Of a DNA stretch of 28,074 bases, positions 1-7,712 are shown in pieces (the first letter of the stretch is position 1; every line of letters begins with the position of its first letter). The notes under the pieces are model-generated. The model did not search any database and was not told the DNA's origin. It saw nothing but the letters and a program-made list of their open reading frames with translations. Made by a program: the position numbers and the translations under genes. The stretch spans positions 1 through 28,074 of the forward strand of contig PXDX01000032.1 of assembly GCA_003564915.1 (NCBI GenBank), in the 5' to 3' direction. This DNA comes from a candidate division WWE3 bacterium. Its GTDB lineage: Bacteria; Patescibacteriota; WWE3; UBA101185; UBA10185.

Positions 1-1007
1 AAATAATTTCCCGATAGATCATCTACACCTCTTAATTTTAGCGACGGTTTTTTTATGTAACCCCAAATAAAGTTCACCCCATATACCAAATGGGTCAGAA
101 AAATACCAACGGTAGCATAAGGAAATGCGAGTGGATTTTTTTCCAAAATAGAGATTCTAATGGACTCGATAGTTAAAAGAATAAGATACAAACCAACAGC
201 GAAAAAATACATACCCCACAAAGAGGGAACAAAAAAAGAGAGTAAAGGTCCAAGAAACAATCCCAAAACAAATAAAGAGGGTACAAAATAAAAGGGCAGC
301 CTGGATGTCTTGGGAAAGATTCGTGCAAACTGCCCGCGATGCTGCCCATAACGAGAAACTTGTTTTAAGTGGGGGAGAAAAATTTTTCTGCGATGGTGAT
401 ATACAATTGGAGCGGGGTCATAAATAAATTTTTTCCCGGAAATGTTAACCAGATCCAAACATAGTTTGGTATCCTCACCCGGCCAAAATTCTATGGGAAA
501 ACCTCCTACTTTATTAAAAGCATCCTTCCGAACAAATAAATTTACCGTAGGATAGTCATCAATTTCCCGTCTATTTTTAGGTAAATATCTGTACACAGTA
601 TTACCTCCAGTAAGAAAAGACTCATAAATTCTTCCCGACAATCTTTCAAGGAATGTACTGCTATGTGGGGTAACAGCAGGAGCACCCAAAGCGTAAAGGT
701 CTGGAAGATCTTCAAATATCCTCTGAGCCTTTAATAACCAATCTTCTTCAGGGTAAGCATCATCATCCAAAAAAGCCAAAACACCCCCTGCCGACTCTGA
801 AGCACCTAAGTTTCTCTTCTCTCCCGGACCAACGGGGCCACTCGAGATCATATGAAATCTAGAATCATTAAAAACATTATCTTCGTCTTCATCTGTAACT
901 ATAATCACTTCAAAAGAAGGATAATCCAATTTCTTCAAATACGAGACGCTCTCCCTAATAAAATCATTTACCGCCCTTACGGGTATTATTATGCTAAAGA
1001 AAATCAT
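1..1007 (-). CDS. Family 2 glycosyltransferase, 3' end cut by window edge
   Basis: Seen: 335 codons are open from the ATG at 1007 to the left edge, and no stop is reached, so the C-terminus is missing. The N-terminus has the GT2 opening strand (SIIIPVRAVND) at about residues 5-15, a GPGEKRNLG segment near 60-68, an acidic DDDA motif near 81-84 that fits the metal/nucleotide-sugar site, and WPGED near 175-179, typical of the acceptor-side catalytic motif. Hydrophobic segments near 237-285 and 298-318 indicate a membrane-anchored C-terminal part. The start is supported by an extended -10 box ending 7 nt upstream. Known: such enzymes transfer a sugar from a nucleotide donor at the cytosolic membrane face. 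The acceptor cannot be inferred. It is divergent from the small basic gene at 1155. Confidence 0.85.
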   Translation of the reverse strand, partial: MIFFSIIIPVRAVNDFIRESVSYLKKLDYPSFEVIIVTDEDEDNVFNDSRFHMISSGPVGPGEKRNLGASESAGGVLAFLDDDAYPEEDWLLKAQRIFEDLPDLYALGAPAVTPHSSTFLERLSGRIYESFLTGGNTVYRYLPKNRREIDDYPTVNLFVRKDAFNKVGGFPIEFWPGEDTKLCLDLVNISGKKFIYDPAPIVYHHRRKIFLPHLKQVSRYGQHRGQFARIFPKTSRLPFYFVPSLFVLGLFLGPLLSFFVPSLWGMYFFAVGLYLILLTIESIRISILEKNPLAFPYATVGIFLTHLVYGVNFIWGYIKKPSLKLRGVDDLSGNY

Positions 1008-1023
1008 CGTGCATATTGTAACA
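1008..1023 (-). promoter_or_regulatory. Extended -10 promoter for the GT2 gene at 1007
   Basis: Reading on the minus strand, TGT (1023-1021) directly precedes TACAAT (1020-1015), and the ATG follows 7 nt later. Transcription would begin at or within a base or two of the start codon, giving a leaderless mRNA. No Shine-Dalgarno sequence lies upstream of the ATG. Confidence 0.5.
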
Positions 1024-1099
1024 AAATTAGTTCCAAATTTATCGAAAAGACAAATAAATAAGAATTAAACCAACCGTCCTCTTCCCACCCCCAAAACTT

Positions 1100-1105
1100 T
1101 ATGAT
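1100..1105 (+). promoter_or_regulatory. Putative -10 box for the small basic gene
   Basis: TATGAT, one base from consensus, lies about 50 nt before the ATG at 1155. It would give a leader of roughly 40 nt that holds the Shine-Dalgarno site. No clear -35 box is visible. The hexamer overlaps a short palindrome (ATGATATCAT). Confidence 0.35.
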
Positions 1106-1139
1106 ATCATTTCTATAGGTTAATTAGGTTCACTTACAC

Positions 1140-1145
1140 AGGAGG
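1140..1145 (+). promoter_or_regulatory. Shine-Dalgarno site of the small basic gene
   Basis: AGGAGG followed by GTG lies 9 nt before the ATG at 1155. It is one of the few strong ribosome-binding sites in the window, and it is good evidence that the 47-codon frame is translated. Confidence 0.75.
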
Positions 1146-1154
1146 GTGTAAAAG

Positions 1155-1298
1155 ATGGCTAAACGCAGTATCCGTGAGATCGTGGAAAAGAGACAAAACA
1201 CGGCAACGAGAAACACGAGATCCCCGATCTACCGCGTTAAGTTGAAAGACAAGAGTTGGCTTCGCAGACAGCGCTCCAGAAAGATATGTAGAACCTAA
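1155..1298 (+). CDS. Small highly basic protein, 47 residues, unknown
   Basis: Seen: ATG at 1155, stop TAA at 1296-1298, a strong Shine-Dalgarno site 9 nt upstream and a strong intrinsic terminator starting 9 nt after the stop. This makes a self-contained one-gene unit. The product starts MAKRSIREIVEKR and has 11 Arg and 6 Lys against 3 acidic residues. Its second half is rich in paired basic residues (LRRQRSRK), with one Trp and one Cys. There is no membrane segment or signal peptide. Known: composition and size like this are usual for small ribosomal proteins and nucleic-acid-binding peptides. I do not recognise the family. Inference: a ribosome- or RNA-associated protein, perhaps abundant, because it has the clearest translation and termination signals here. 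Confidence 0.75.
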   Translation: MAKRSIREIVEKRQNTATRNTRSPIYRVKLKDKSWLRRQRSRKICRT

Positions 1299-1306
1299 TT
1301 AACCCC

Positions 1307-1350
1307 GGCAGGGTATGCTAAAACCATTACCATACCCTGCCCTCTTTTTT
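1307..1350 (+). terminator. Intrinsic terminator after the small basic gene
   Basis: A perfect 11-bp stem pairs GGCAGGGTATG (1307-1317) with CATACCCTGCC (1331-1341), with a 13-nt loop. A T run ends at 1350. The opposite strand lacks a T run after the stem, so it should act mainly on plus-strand transcription. Confidence 0.9.
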
Positions 1351-1388
1351 AAATGCCGGAAATCGCTCACATTCCTTTTGATTGAAAA

Positions 1389-3047
1389 TTACAAAGCTTT
1401 ATATATCCTGGAAATGGAATTGCCTCCCACATCCGTGCTATGAATCTTACGGAAGTTTTCCAGATTTTTTTCTCCCTCAATATTTTGATTAAAAAATAGA
1501 TATCGGGATAAAGGTTCACCATCCTCGGATAAAAACTCAGCGTCTTCGCTGATTTGAATAACATTATCATCGTAAAAAATCCAACTACAATCCAGAGTCA
1601 ATCGCTCCTTTTCTTCCGGAGACAAAATTCTATAGTTTCTATGGATATGTCCAAATCTCCCTCCGCAAACAATTAAAGGCTCGTGATCCTTATTTTGTAA
1701 TAACCACTCCAGCTGTTGTTTTGCCGAAAGCCACCAATAATCATGTTCCCACCGCTCCGTCCAATCCTCTCCCGCTAACCAATTAAAGTAAGTGTACTGA
1801 AAAGGATGATTCCTAACGGTCCAAAAAATATTCAAAATCAACAAACCGGACACCATAATCCCTACACCATATGTAATACCTTTAGGAAATCTTTTTTTGA
1901 CCAGATCCAAAATATAGACAGATAAAACTATCAAAGGGCCGAACAAATACTGCACATGCCTCCAACCGCTATACAAATTGGATCTTAACAAAACAATTGC
2001 AAGATAAGACCCCCAAATAAAAAATGTGGAAGCCCAAAAAATATCCGGTCTTTGAAGATCCCCTCGAACCGTCTTAAAAACCACATAAAAAACAGGCAAC
2101 AGTAATCCCAAAACCCAAGTCAAAAGATACTCCCAGGGAGAAGAAACCAAAATCCAATAAGGAAGGTAATAAAAAGGCGTATCGATCGCTGAAATCCACC
2201 TGCCTCCCAAAAGGATCCAGCCATCCCAAGCCTCATATCTGGAAAAAACCTCCAAACCCGCCCTAAAAGTAGAAACGGGATCGCCCCATAGAGCAGGCCA
2301 AATCAAATAAAGGGCCGATGAAAAAACCAAACCTAACATCAGCAAACTTTTTAAAGATTCCTTCCAACTACGTTGCCCTCTGAAAAACTCAACCAAAAGA
2401 TATAAAACCAAAAACGCCGGGGCAATCAATCCCATCATCCTTATGTTCACGGTCACTGCAGAAATAACCGCAAAAAAAGCGAGATCTTTCCGGGACATGC
2501 TCTTAAGATACCTGAATAAAAAAAACATACTAAAAACAAAAAAGGACAAGAACACACTGTCCTTTATGTTATAGAAACTATGTGCTGAAACCCTCGGATG
2601 AAGGAAAAACAAAAAAAGACCCCCTAAAACGATCAAATTTGAATCCGTGATCTCTTTAAGAATAAAAAACATGGCCACTCCCGCGGCTATGAACAATAGA
2701 CGTGTATATAGATGCCGTATCTGCCAATATACCGGCTCCATCGGATCAAAAGTATCAGGGAAAAACTCCAAGGCCAATAACGGATACTGTCCCGCCAAAC
2801 CATAGAACCGATGATCATATTCATCAAGATCTTCAACATCCCTTAATGTCTCGGATGCTCTATCCAACAAACCAAACGTTTCCGTAACTTTTTTGCCGGT
2901 AACTCTAAGATGATATGCTTGAATTATTTCATCGGTTGAAACTCCATAATCTTTAAAGACAAGAAAACTCAATCCCAAAACAGTAAAAAAGAAAACTACA
3001 AATATCGTTGACCAGGGGTTAATTGATTTTAAGGATTTGTACCACAT
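1389..3047 (-). CDS. Polytopic membrane glycosyltransferase, GT-C (ArnT/PMT-like)
   Basis: Seen: 552 residues. A first membrane helix lies near 13-33, followed by an external loop with an Asp-Glu pair (D39-E40 in GVSTDEIIQ), the usual position of the catalytic acid in GT-C enzymes. Many hydrophobic helices follow to about residue 420, then a soluble C-terminal part of about 130 residues. Known: GT-C enzymes of the ArnT/PMT type move a sugar from a polyprenyl-phosphate donor to a lipid or protein on the outer membrane face. The acceptor is unknown. The ATG at 3047 follows a TATAAT box by 8 nt and has no Shine-Dalgarno site. It is divergent from the methyltransferase at 3107 with 59 bp between them. 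The family call is by topology and motif only. Confidence 0.8.
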   Translation of the reverse strand: MWYKSLKSINPWSTIFVVFFFTVLGLSFLVFKDYGVSTDEIIQAYHLRVTGKKVTETFGLLDRASETLRDVEDLDEYDHRFYGLAGQYPLLALEFFPDTFDPMEPVYWQIRHLYTRLLFIAAGVAMFFILKEITDSNLIVLGGLFLFFLHPRVSAHSFYNIKDSVFLSFFVFSMFFLFRYLKSMSRKDLAFFAVISAVTVNIRMMGLIAPAFLVLYLLVEFFRGQRSWKESLKSLLMLGLVFSSALYLIWPALWGDPVSTFRAGLEVFSRYEAWDGWILLGGRWISAIDTPFYYLPYWILVSSPWEYLLTWVLGLLLPVFYVVFKTVRGDLQRPDIFWASTFFIWGSYLAIVLLRSNLYSGWRHVQYLFGPLIVLSVYILDLVKKRFPKGITYGVGIMVSGLLILNIFWTVRNHPFQYTYFNWLAGEDWTERWEHDYWWLSAKQQLEWLLQNKDHEPLIVCGGRFGHIHRNYRILSPEEKERLTLDCSWIFYDDNVIQISEDAEFLSEDGEPLSRYLFFNQNIEGEKNLENFRKIHSTDVGGNSISRIYKAL

Positions 3048-3055
3048 TCCGTCCG

Positions 3056-3061
3056 ATTATA
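3056..3061 (-). promoter_or_regulatory. -10 box for the GT-C gene at 3047
   Basis: Consensus TATAAT on the minus strand, separated from the ATG at 3047 by 8 nt. Initiation about 7 nt downstream would leave 0-2 nt of leader. No convincing -35 box is seen. Confidence 0.6.
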
Positions 3062-3089
3062 GACCAGAATTTAAAAAATGGCTAAAATA

Positions 3090-3098
3090 TGGGATAAT
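3090..3098 (+). promoter_or_regulatory. Extended -10 box for the methyltransferase at 3107
   Basis: TGG then GATAAT (3093-3098) ends 8 nt before the ATG at 3107, again predicting a leaderless or nearly leaderless transcript. It lies back to back with the minus-strand box at 3056-3061. Confidence 0.5.
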
Positions 3099-3106
3099 TC
3101 GCCACA

Positions 3107-3742
3107 ATGACCTTACGCAATAACAATAAAGCATTAAGCTCCAACTACAAGAAACATACTACTAAAAATCCTCTAAGAAGGGCGTTACTAACAAATTTTC
3201 ACGAAAAACTTGCGGTCGAAGCGTTCGATATGGATCCAAATAGCGTTCTGTCAGTGGGGTGCGGTGAAGGATTTGTGATCTCCTTTTTAAGCAATCTTCT
3301 GCTTAACACTAAATTTTACGGGATCGACATCTCCAACGAGTCAATAGAAATTGCACGACAAAATAATCCTCAAGCAACTTTTGCGGTAAGAAGCCTGACC
3401 GATCTTAAAAATTCAGATCTGCAGGAAACTTTTAATTTGGATCGATTTGATCTGATACTTTGCCTGGAGGTCTTAGAACATATTCCCGACTACAGAACCG
3501 CTCTAAAAAACCTCAAAGACTTAAATTCAGAAAATTTTATAATATCCGTACCGAATGAACCATTTTTTAAAATAGGAAATCTTCTGGCCCTTAAAAACAT
3601 CCCTCGAATGGGAAACGATCCGGAACACGTAAATAACTGGACAACCAGAGATTTCATAAAATTGATCGAAGAAGATTTTGAGATCATTAAAAAATTGTAT
3701 CCATTTCCATGGCAAATGTTCGTATGCAAAAAGAAAAACTAA
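3107..3742 (+). CDS. Class I SAM-dependent methyltransferase
   Basis: Seen: 211 residues with the Rossmann methyltransferase pattern. Motif I is VLSVGCGEG at 47-55, the acidic strand-2 motif YGIDIS is at 71-76, LEVLEHI is at 120-126 and ISVPNEP is at 146-152. There is no membrane segment. Known: the LEVLEHI and SVPNE arrangement is common in small methyltransferases that modify sugars, lipids or quinones. It is the first gene of a plus-strand unit and its end overlaps the following GT2 gene, so a role in methylating a glycan or lipid-linked sugar is the likely reading. The substrate cannot be told from sequence. The ATG at 3107 fits the -10 box 8 nt upstream. Confidence 0.85.
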   Translation: MTLRNNNKALSSNYKKHTTKNPLRRALLTNFHEKLAVEAFDMDPNSVLSVGCGEGFVISFLSNLLLNTKFYGIDISNESIEIARQNNPQATFAVRSLTDLKNSDLQETFNLDRFDLILCLEVLEHIPDYRTALKNLKDLNSENFIISVPNEPFFKIGNLLALKNIPRMGNDPEHVNNWTTRDFIKLIEEDFEIIKKLYPFPWQMFVCKKKN

Positions 3743-4674
3743 TCTCCATCTTAATCCCGGTTTATAACGAAGCAGAAAACATATATCCTCTTTATCAAAG
3801 GATCTCGGAAGAAGCGGAAAAAATAACCGACTACAGGTTCCAGATCATTTTTGTGAATGACGGAAGTACTGACCGAACACGAGAAGCTTTACGAGCACTT
3901 ACGGACATTCGCGGCCCCGTAGAAGTAAAGTTTCAAAACTTCAAGAGAAATAGAGGTAAAACTGAAGCCATTAAGGCGGGGATAGATTTATGCGAAGGGG
4001 AATTCATAATCAATATGGACGGCGACCTCCAGGATGATCCGGAATACCTGGAAAAGTTCGTTAATGAGATACAAAAACCCGATGTAGACTTTGTAATAGG
4101 CAATCGCACCAACAAATACACCAAAAATATCGTTAAGAGAATTTCTTCTGCGATAGCTAATAAAACAGCAAAACTTCTTATAGGTTCTCCTGCGAACGAT
4201 ATGAACTGCGGCTTCAAGGCCATGACCGCAGAATGCGCTTTCAAAGTAGCTTTAAAAAGCGACTATCACAGATACTATCCATTGCTCGCCAGCATAGAAG
4301 GCTTTAGGATTTCCCAAGTAGACATTGAACAAAAAAAACGCCTTAGCGGAGAATCAAAGTACGGCAAAATCGGCTTGGGAAGATCAATGAACTCCGCTCT
4401 GGACATGCTAAGTATTTACTTTATTTACAGATTTAAAAAAGAACCTTTCAGACTGTTCGGGAGGGTGGGGTTGCTTATTTTCGGAGTGGGAGCGTTGATA
4501 CTGATCTATTTAACGATTGGATGGTTGATGGGCCACTATATTTACGGACGCCCCTTGTTCTTTATGGGAATACTGTTCTGTATAGTAGGAACGAATATTC
4601 TAGGTATGGGGCTTTTAGGCGAGTTAATTGTGTTGAACGGAATGAGCAGAGAATCAACAAAAAATAAGCCGTAA
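3709..4674 (+). CDS. Family 2 glycosyltransferase with two C-terminal membrane helices (ArnC/DPM1-like)
   Basis: Seen: 321 residues. The GT-A domain has ILIPVYNEAEN at 14-24, VNDGSTDRT at 49-57, the metal-binding NMDGDLQDDP at 102-111 and a KxRxSGESKY-type loop at 209-218 (here KKRLSGESKY). Two membrane helices follow near 252-275 and 281-305. Known: this architecture belongs to polyprenyl-phosphate glycosyltransferases that load one sugar on undecaprenyl phosphate for use by GT-C enzymes outside the membrane; the GT-C gene at 1389-3047 is a plausible partner. The start is uncertain: ATG 3709 overlaps the previous gene by 34 nt, while ATG 3724, five codons later, would reduce this to 19 nt. 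Neither has a clear Shine-Dalgarno site. Confidence 0.88.
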   Translation: MANVRMQKEKLISILIPVYNEAENIYPLYQRISEEAEKITDYRFQIIFVNDGSTDRTREALRALTDIRGPVEVKFQNFKRNRGKTEAIKAGIDLCEGEFIINMDGDLQDDPEYLEKFVNEIQKPDVDFVIGNRTNKYTKNIVKRISSAIANKTAKLLIGSPANDMNCGFKAMTAECAFKVALKSDYHRYYPLLASIEGFRISQVDIEQKKRLSGESKYGKIGLGRSMNSALDMLSIYFIYRFKKEPFRLFGRVGLLIFGVGALILIYLTIGWLMGHYIYGRPLFFMGILFCIVGTNILGMGLLGELIVLNGMSRESTKNKP

Positions 4675-4720
4675 ATCTTTTAGAATCTAAATAAAACAGC
4701 GGATGGTCAAGTAGCAAGTA

Positions 4721-4729
4721 TGTTAAAAT
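4721..4729 (+). promoter_or_regulatory. Extended -10 box for the GT2 gene at 4737
   Basis: TGT followed by TAAAAT (4724-4729) ends 7 nt before the ATG at 4737. This predicts a leaderless transcript separate from the upstream pair, which ends at 4674. Confidence 0.5.
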
Positions 4730-4736
4730 CCCACCA

Positions 4737-5537
4737 ATGCTTGTATCTGTAATAATTCCGGCCTACAAAAAGGAAAAAACAATTCTTAAGGACGTAAAAC
4801 GCATTTATGACGTCATGTCCGAAACAAGATGGGATTTTGAACTTATCCTTGTCGATGACGGATCCCCTGATAAAACCCTTAAAGAAGCCAAGAAATTCGA
4901 AAAGAAAAACTATATCGCTATCGGATATGACACCAATAAAGGTAAGGGATATGCGGTCAGATACGGGATGGCTCGAGCGCGCGGCGATTATATCGCATTC
5001 ATAGATTCCGGCATGGAAATAGATCCTAACGGAATATCTCTTATCCTGGAACACATGCAGTGGTACAATGCCGACATTATTGTGGGAAGTAAAAGACATC
5101 CAGCATCCGAAACCAACTTCCCTGCCGTACGCAAGTTTTATAGCTGGGGATATCATTTATTATCCAAAATCCTCTTTAGAATACCTGTAAGAGACACTCA
5201 GGTAGGCCTGAAGGTCTACAAAAGGGAAGTACTCGAAAAAGTCCTGCCCAGACTCATCATTAAACAATTCGCTTTTGACATTGAGCTTCTTGCAGTAGCA
5301 AAGTACCTGGGATTCAAGCGAATGTACGAAGCTCCTGTAAGAATTATCATAGATACAAATAACAGCTCTTTCAAAAGCTTTTTGTTCTTTGATGAATTCA
5401 TCAGAAAAATGATGCTGGATACCGCCGCGGTATTTTACAGAATGTATATCCTAAGATACTATCATCCAAGTAATAAGCCTAGGTGGATGTATGATAAAGA
5501 GCTCGACATGAGAGTTAATACCGGTCCGCTAAAGTAG
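4737..5537 (+). CDS. Soluble family 2 glycosyltransferase with altered DxD region
   Basis: Seen: 266 residues, starting MLVSVIIPAYKKE, with VDDGSPDKT at 39-47, NKGKGYAVRYGM at 67-78 and a DTQVGLKVYKRE segment matching the usual QCGFKxF acceptor motif. The region that normally carries DxD reads FIDSGMEIDP at 88-97, so only one Asp of the pair is at its usual place. No C-terminal membrane helices are present, unlike the previous gene. Known: this subgroup resembles DPM1/Alg5-like GT2 enzymes. It has its own extended -10 box just upstream and overlaps the convergent gene at 5529 by 9 bp. Donor and acceptor are unknown. Confidence 0.85.
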   Translation: MLVSVIIPAYKKEKTILKDVKRIYDVMSETRWDFELILVDDGSPDKTLKEAKKFEKKNYIAIGYDTNKGKGYAVRYGMARARGDYIAFIDSGMEIDPNGISLILEHMQWYNADIIVGSKRHPASETNFPAVRKFYSWGYHLLSKILFRIPVRDTQVGLKVYKREVLEKVLPRLIIKQFAFDIELLAVAKYLGFKRMYEAPVRIIIDTNNSSFKSFLFFDEFIRKMMLDTAAVFYRMYILRYYHPSNKPRWMYDKELDMRVNTGPLK

Positions 5538-6335
5538 CGCTTTTAAATAAGAGGCGCGTTGCTCTATTTCGTTTCTGGTCTCCTCAGATCTGTAGATACT
5601 TGTCCGATAATGGGGATCGATCAATCTTAGATGAGGACCTTCTTTATCGAAATCAATACACAGGTTTCTGGGACCAAGCAAATCCAGCTCTTGAAGTAAA
5701 AGATCAGGATCAGAATCAAAAATATCAGTAAATAACTGAACCTCTTCTTTTAGGTGAGGGTATTCCGTAAATAGCTCCTGCATCTCAACGTCTGAGATCT
5801 CCGAAAACACATCTTTTAAATTACCCCGATATTCCTGAAGCGTTGCTGCGGTTGGATTACCTCTCCTTCCTTCCATGATAAAATATTCCTCATCCAAGAC
5901 CAGATCCGGCAAAGAAGAGAATGTTTCTTTAATCTCCAAAAACTCTGATCTTTGCTGGCGGATATATTCCTCGGCGGGAATATTCTCGTTCTTAGGAAGC
6001 TTTAAAACCCAAGATTTTTTATCACTATCCTCGGATTCCAGAAAGAAAACCCTGCTTACGCCTCCTTCGCTAAAATAACTTTCATGAAGATTATATCCCT
6101 CTGCCAAAGGAATGCTTCTAAACCTATGCCCCCACTTATCAACTATTTTTTCTTCAAAATTCTCAGGAGATACCGTTCTTACCAATTCAAGAAATGCTTG
6201 AAGACGTTCTCTCTTGGGAGTTTCGGAAGAAAAATCTAACATTGTTTTCAAACTTTCTCTGGAGGACGGAGCAGGCTTTATACTAAAAACCTCTCCAGTG
6301 GTATCCCTTAGTATTTCCCGATAATGACCAAGCAT
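5529..6335 (-). CDS. Unknown 268-residue protein, possible degenerate kinase-like fold
   Basis: Seen: a soluble protein with no signal peptide. I do not recognise the family. Several local features resemble a small-molecule or protein kinase core in the right order: a Gly-Gly turn (EGGVSRVFFL, 90-99), VLKLPK with a candidate ATP-binding Lys at 112, an acidic helix after it (SEFLEIKETF, 130-139), a hinge-like YFIMEGRRG (151-159), then ELDLLGPRN (216-224) and LRLIDPH (236-242), comparable to the D-x4-N and DFG-like positions of APH-type kinases. The spacing from D218 to N224 is one residue longer than usual, so activity is doubtful. The ATG at 6335 has a -10 box 8 nt upstream and a TTGACA box. 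Function remains open. Confidence 0.75.
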   Translation of the reverse strand: MLGHYREILRDTTGEVFSIKPAPSSRESLKTMLDFSSETPKRERLQAFLELVRTVSPENFEEKIVDKWGHRFRSIPLAEGYNLHESYFSEGGVSRVFFLESEDSDKKSWVLKLPKNENIPAEEYIRQQRSEFLEIKETFSSLPDLVLDEEYFIMEGRRGNPTAATLQEYRGNLKDVFSEISDVEMQELFTEYPHLKEEVQLFTDIFDSDPDLLLQELDLLGPRNLCIDFDKEGPHLRLIDPHYRTSIYRSEETRNEIEQRASYLKALL

Positions 6336-6343
6336 ACAATCCT

Positions 6344-6374
6344 ATAATAACAAAACCGGTTCTGAAAATGTCAA
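6344..6374 (-). promoter_or_regulatory. Promoter of the kinase-like gene at 6335
   Basis: Minus strand: TTGACA (6374-6369), then TGT-TATTAT (6352-6344), with the ATG 8 nt further on. The -35 box is a perfect match but the 19-nt spacer is longer than the usual 17. It is the only clear TTGACA upstream of a -10 box that I found in the window. Confidence 0.6.
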
Positions 6375-6416
6375 TCGATATTAATTCAAGACAGAGTAGA
6401 TAAAAGAGATCCGAGC

Positions 6417-7712
6417 CTAATCCAACAATGCTCTTTTGGGGACAGAGGAATCAGCAAAGAGATAATACCCTATGAGCAAAAAGAGGATCACAAAACTCAC
6501 CAGAACATTGACCACAACCACGGATCTTAAAGAATCGGCGATAAACCAGATAAGACCTGCCTGCAATACAACTCCCAAACCCAGAACATACGCCAAACTA
6601 AACTTCTCTATTGCCATAAAATACAAAATAAAGAAGTTTATCATTACGTAAAGACCGATAAAGATCGAAAATAGAGGAATATATTGTACGGCGGGTAAAA
6701 ATCTCTCTCCGAACATAATAACCGTAACCAGACGAGGGAAAAGAGAAAATACACTAACTCCAGCTATGATAAGCAATACTTGCAGGTACAAATAAGTCTT
6801 TAAAGCTTTTTTAGGATCTTTTCCTTGAGAAAAAGTCTCCGCTATATGAGGAAACATAACTGTGGATACGGCGCCCGCTCCAAACAACAAAATCTTCCCT
6901 ATTGTAACGACTCCCGCATAAATTCCCGCCGAATCCGCATCAAAAAGCCTTTTAACCAAAATAACATCCACATTATTTAAAAGAGTTAGACCGACCTGTA
7001 AAAAAACCAACGGACCGATGAAATTCAGCAAGCTTTTATAGTGAAAGGCTAAATCCTCTTTCCGATCATGTTTTTCAAAGTTTTTGTTCAATAAAAAGTA
7101 CGAAATCCCATAAGAAATCAACACACCCAAAACCATCCCTCCAAAAACGCCCCCAACCCCAAAACCCCACAAAACCAATCCGACCGGTAAAACAAATCTC
7201 AAAACGGAACTTACAATATTAAAGAAAGCCAGAGCTTTAAAACGCAAAAGACCCTGCAAATAGGCGTTTGGCATGGCTGATAAAAATGTCAGTCCCATAA
7301 AAAATGAAAAGGTGACGATCGCCTGAATATCCGAAATGTGAAAAAACTCCGCGATAAGATTCCTGGCAGAAAATAACAGTAAAGTAAAAATCAGACCAAA
7401 AAGTAGGCAGTGAAAAGACAAACTCCAAAAAAGATGAGTTAAAGTCTGAAAGTCGTTTTTAGATTTTAAAGAGGCAACCTTCTTGACCACAGAATTTCTG
7501 AACGCTCCTCCCAAAACTCCCAATATCACCGAAAACGAAAGAAGCGTGTTAAACACACCGTAATCGGGAATACTTAAAGTTCTGCCCAGAAAAACCTGAA
7601 GAAGGTAATTAAACACACTACCAAAAAGAACTCCTGCTGTTACTACAAAGGTTCCGGATAGAATTGGGTCGTGCAAAACATTTCTAGTGGTGTTTTTAAG
7701 ATGAAATCTCAT
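6417..7712 (-). CDS. Wzx-type oligosaccharide flippase (MOP superfamily)
   Basis: Seen: 431 residues, almost all in hydrophobic helices. The N-terminus has the family's GxxxxxxLxxFLGRTLSIPDYGVFN stretch at about 30-55, typical of polysaccharide exporters, and a segment rich in N and D (TLLNNVDVILVKRLFD) near 243-258 fits the start of the second half. Known: such proteins flip lipid-linked glycans across the membrane. It starts four bases inside the end of the GT39 gene (ATGA overlap at 7709-7712), so the two are translated together. It is the last gene of the 10929 to 6417 unit, and I see no terminator after it. Confidence 0.88.
   Translation of the reverse strand: MRFHLKNTTRNVLHDPILSGTFVVTAGVLFGSVFNYLLQVFLGRTLSIPDYGVFNTLLSFSVILGVLGGAFRNSVVKKVASLKSKNDFQTLTHLFWSLSFHCLLFGLIFTLLLFSARNLIAEFFHISDIQAIVTFSFFMGLTFLSAMPNAYLQGLLRFKALAFFNIVSSVLRFVLPVGLVLWGFGVGGVFGGMVLGVLISYGISYFLLNKNFEKHDRKEDLAFHYKSLLNFIGPLVFLQVGLTLLNNVDVILVKRLFDADSAGIYAGVVTIGKILLFGAGAVSTVMFPHIAETFSQGKDPKKALKTYLYLQVLLIIAGVSVFSLFPRLVTVIMFGERFLPAVQYIPLFSIFIGLYVMINFFILYFMAIEKFSLAYVLGLGVVLQAGLIWFIADSLRSVVVVNVLVSFVILFLLIGYYLFADSSVPKRALLD

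Noticed and set aside
852..1061. Plus-strand open frame opposite the first GT2 gene
   Set aside because: The minus-strand frame has clear GT2 motifs. The plus frame has no recognisable feature or ribosome-binding site.
1100..1110. Palindrome near 1101-1110 as an operator
   Set aside because: ATGATATCAT is only 10 bp and overlaps the putative -10 box. No second copy was seen, so it is too weak to call.
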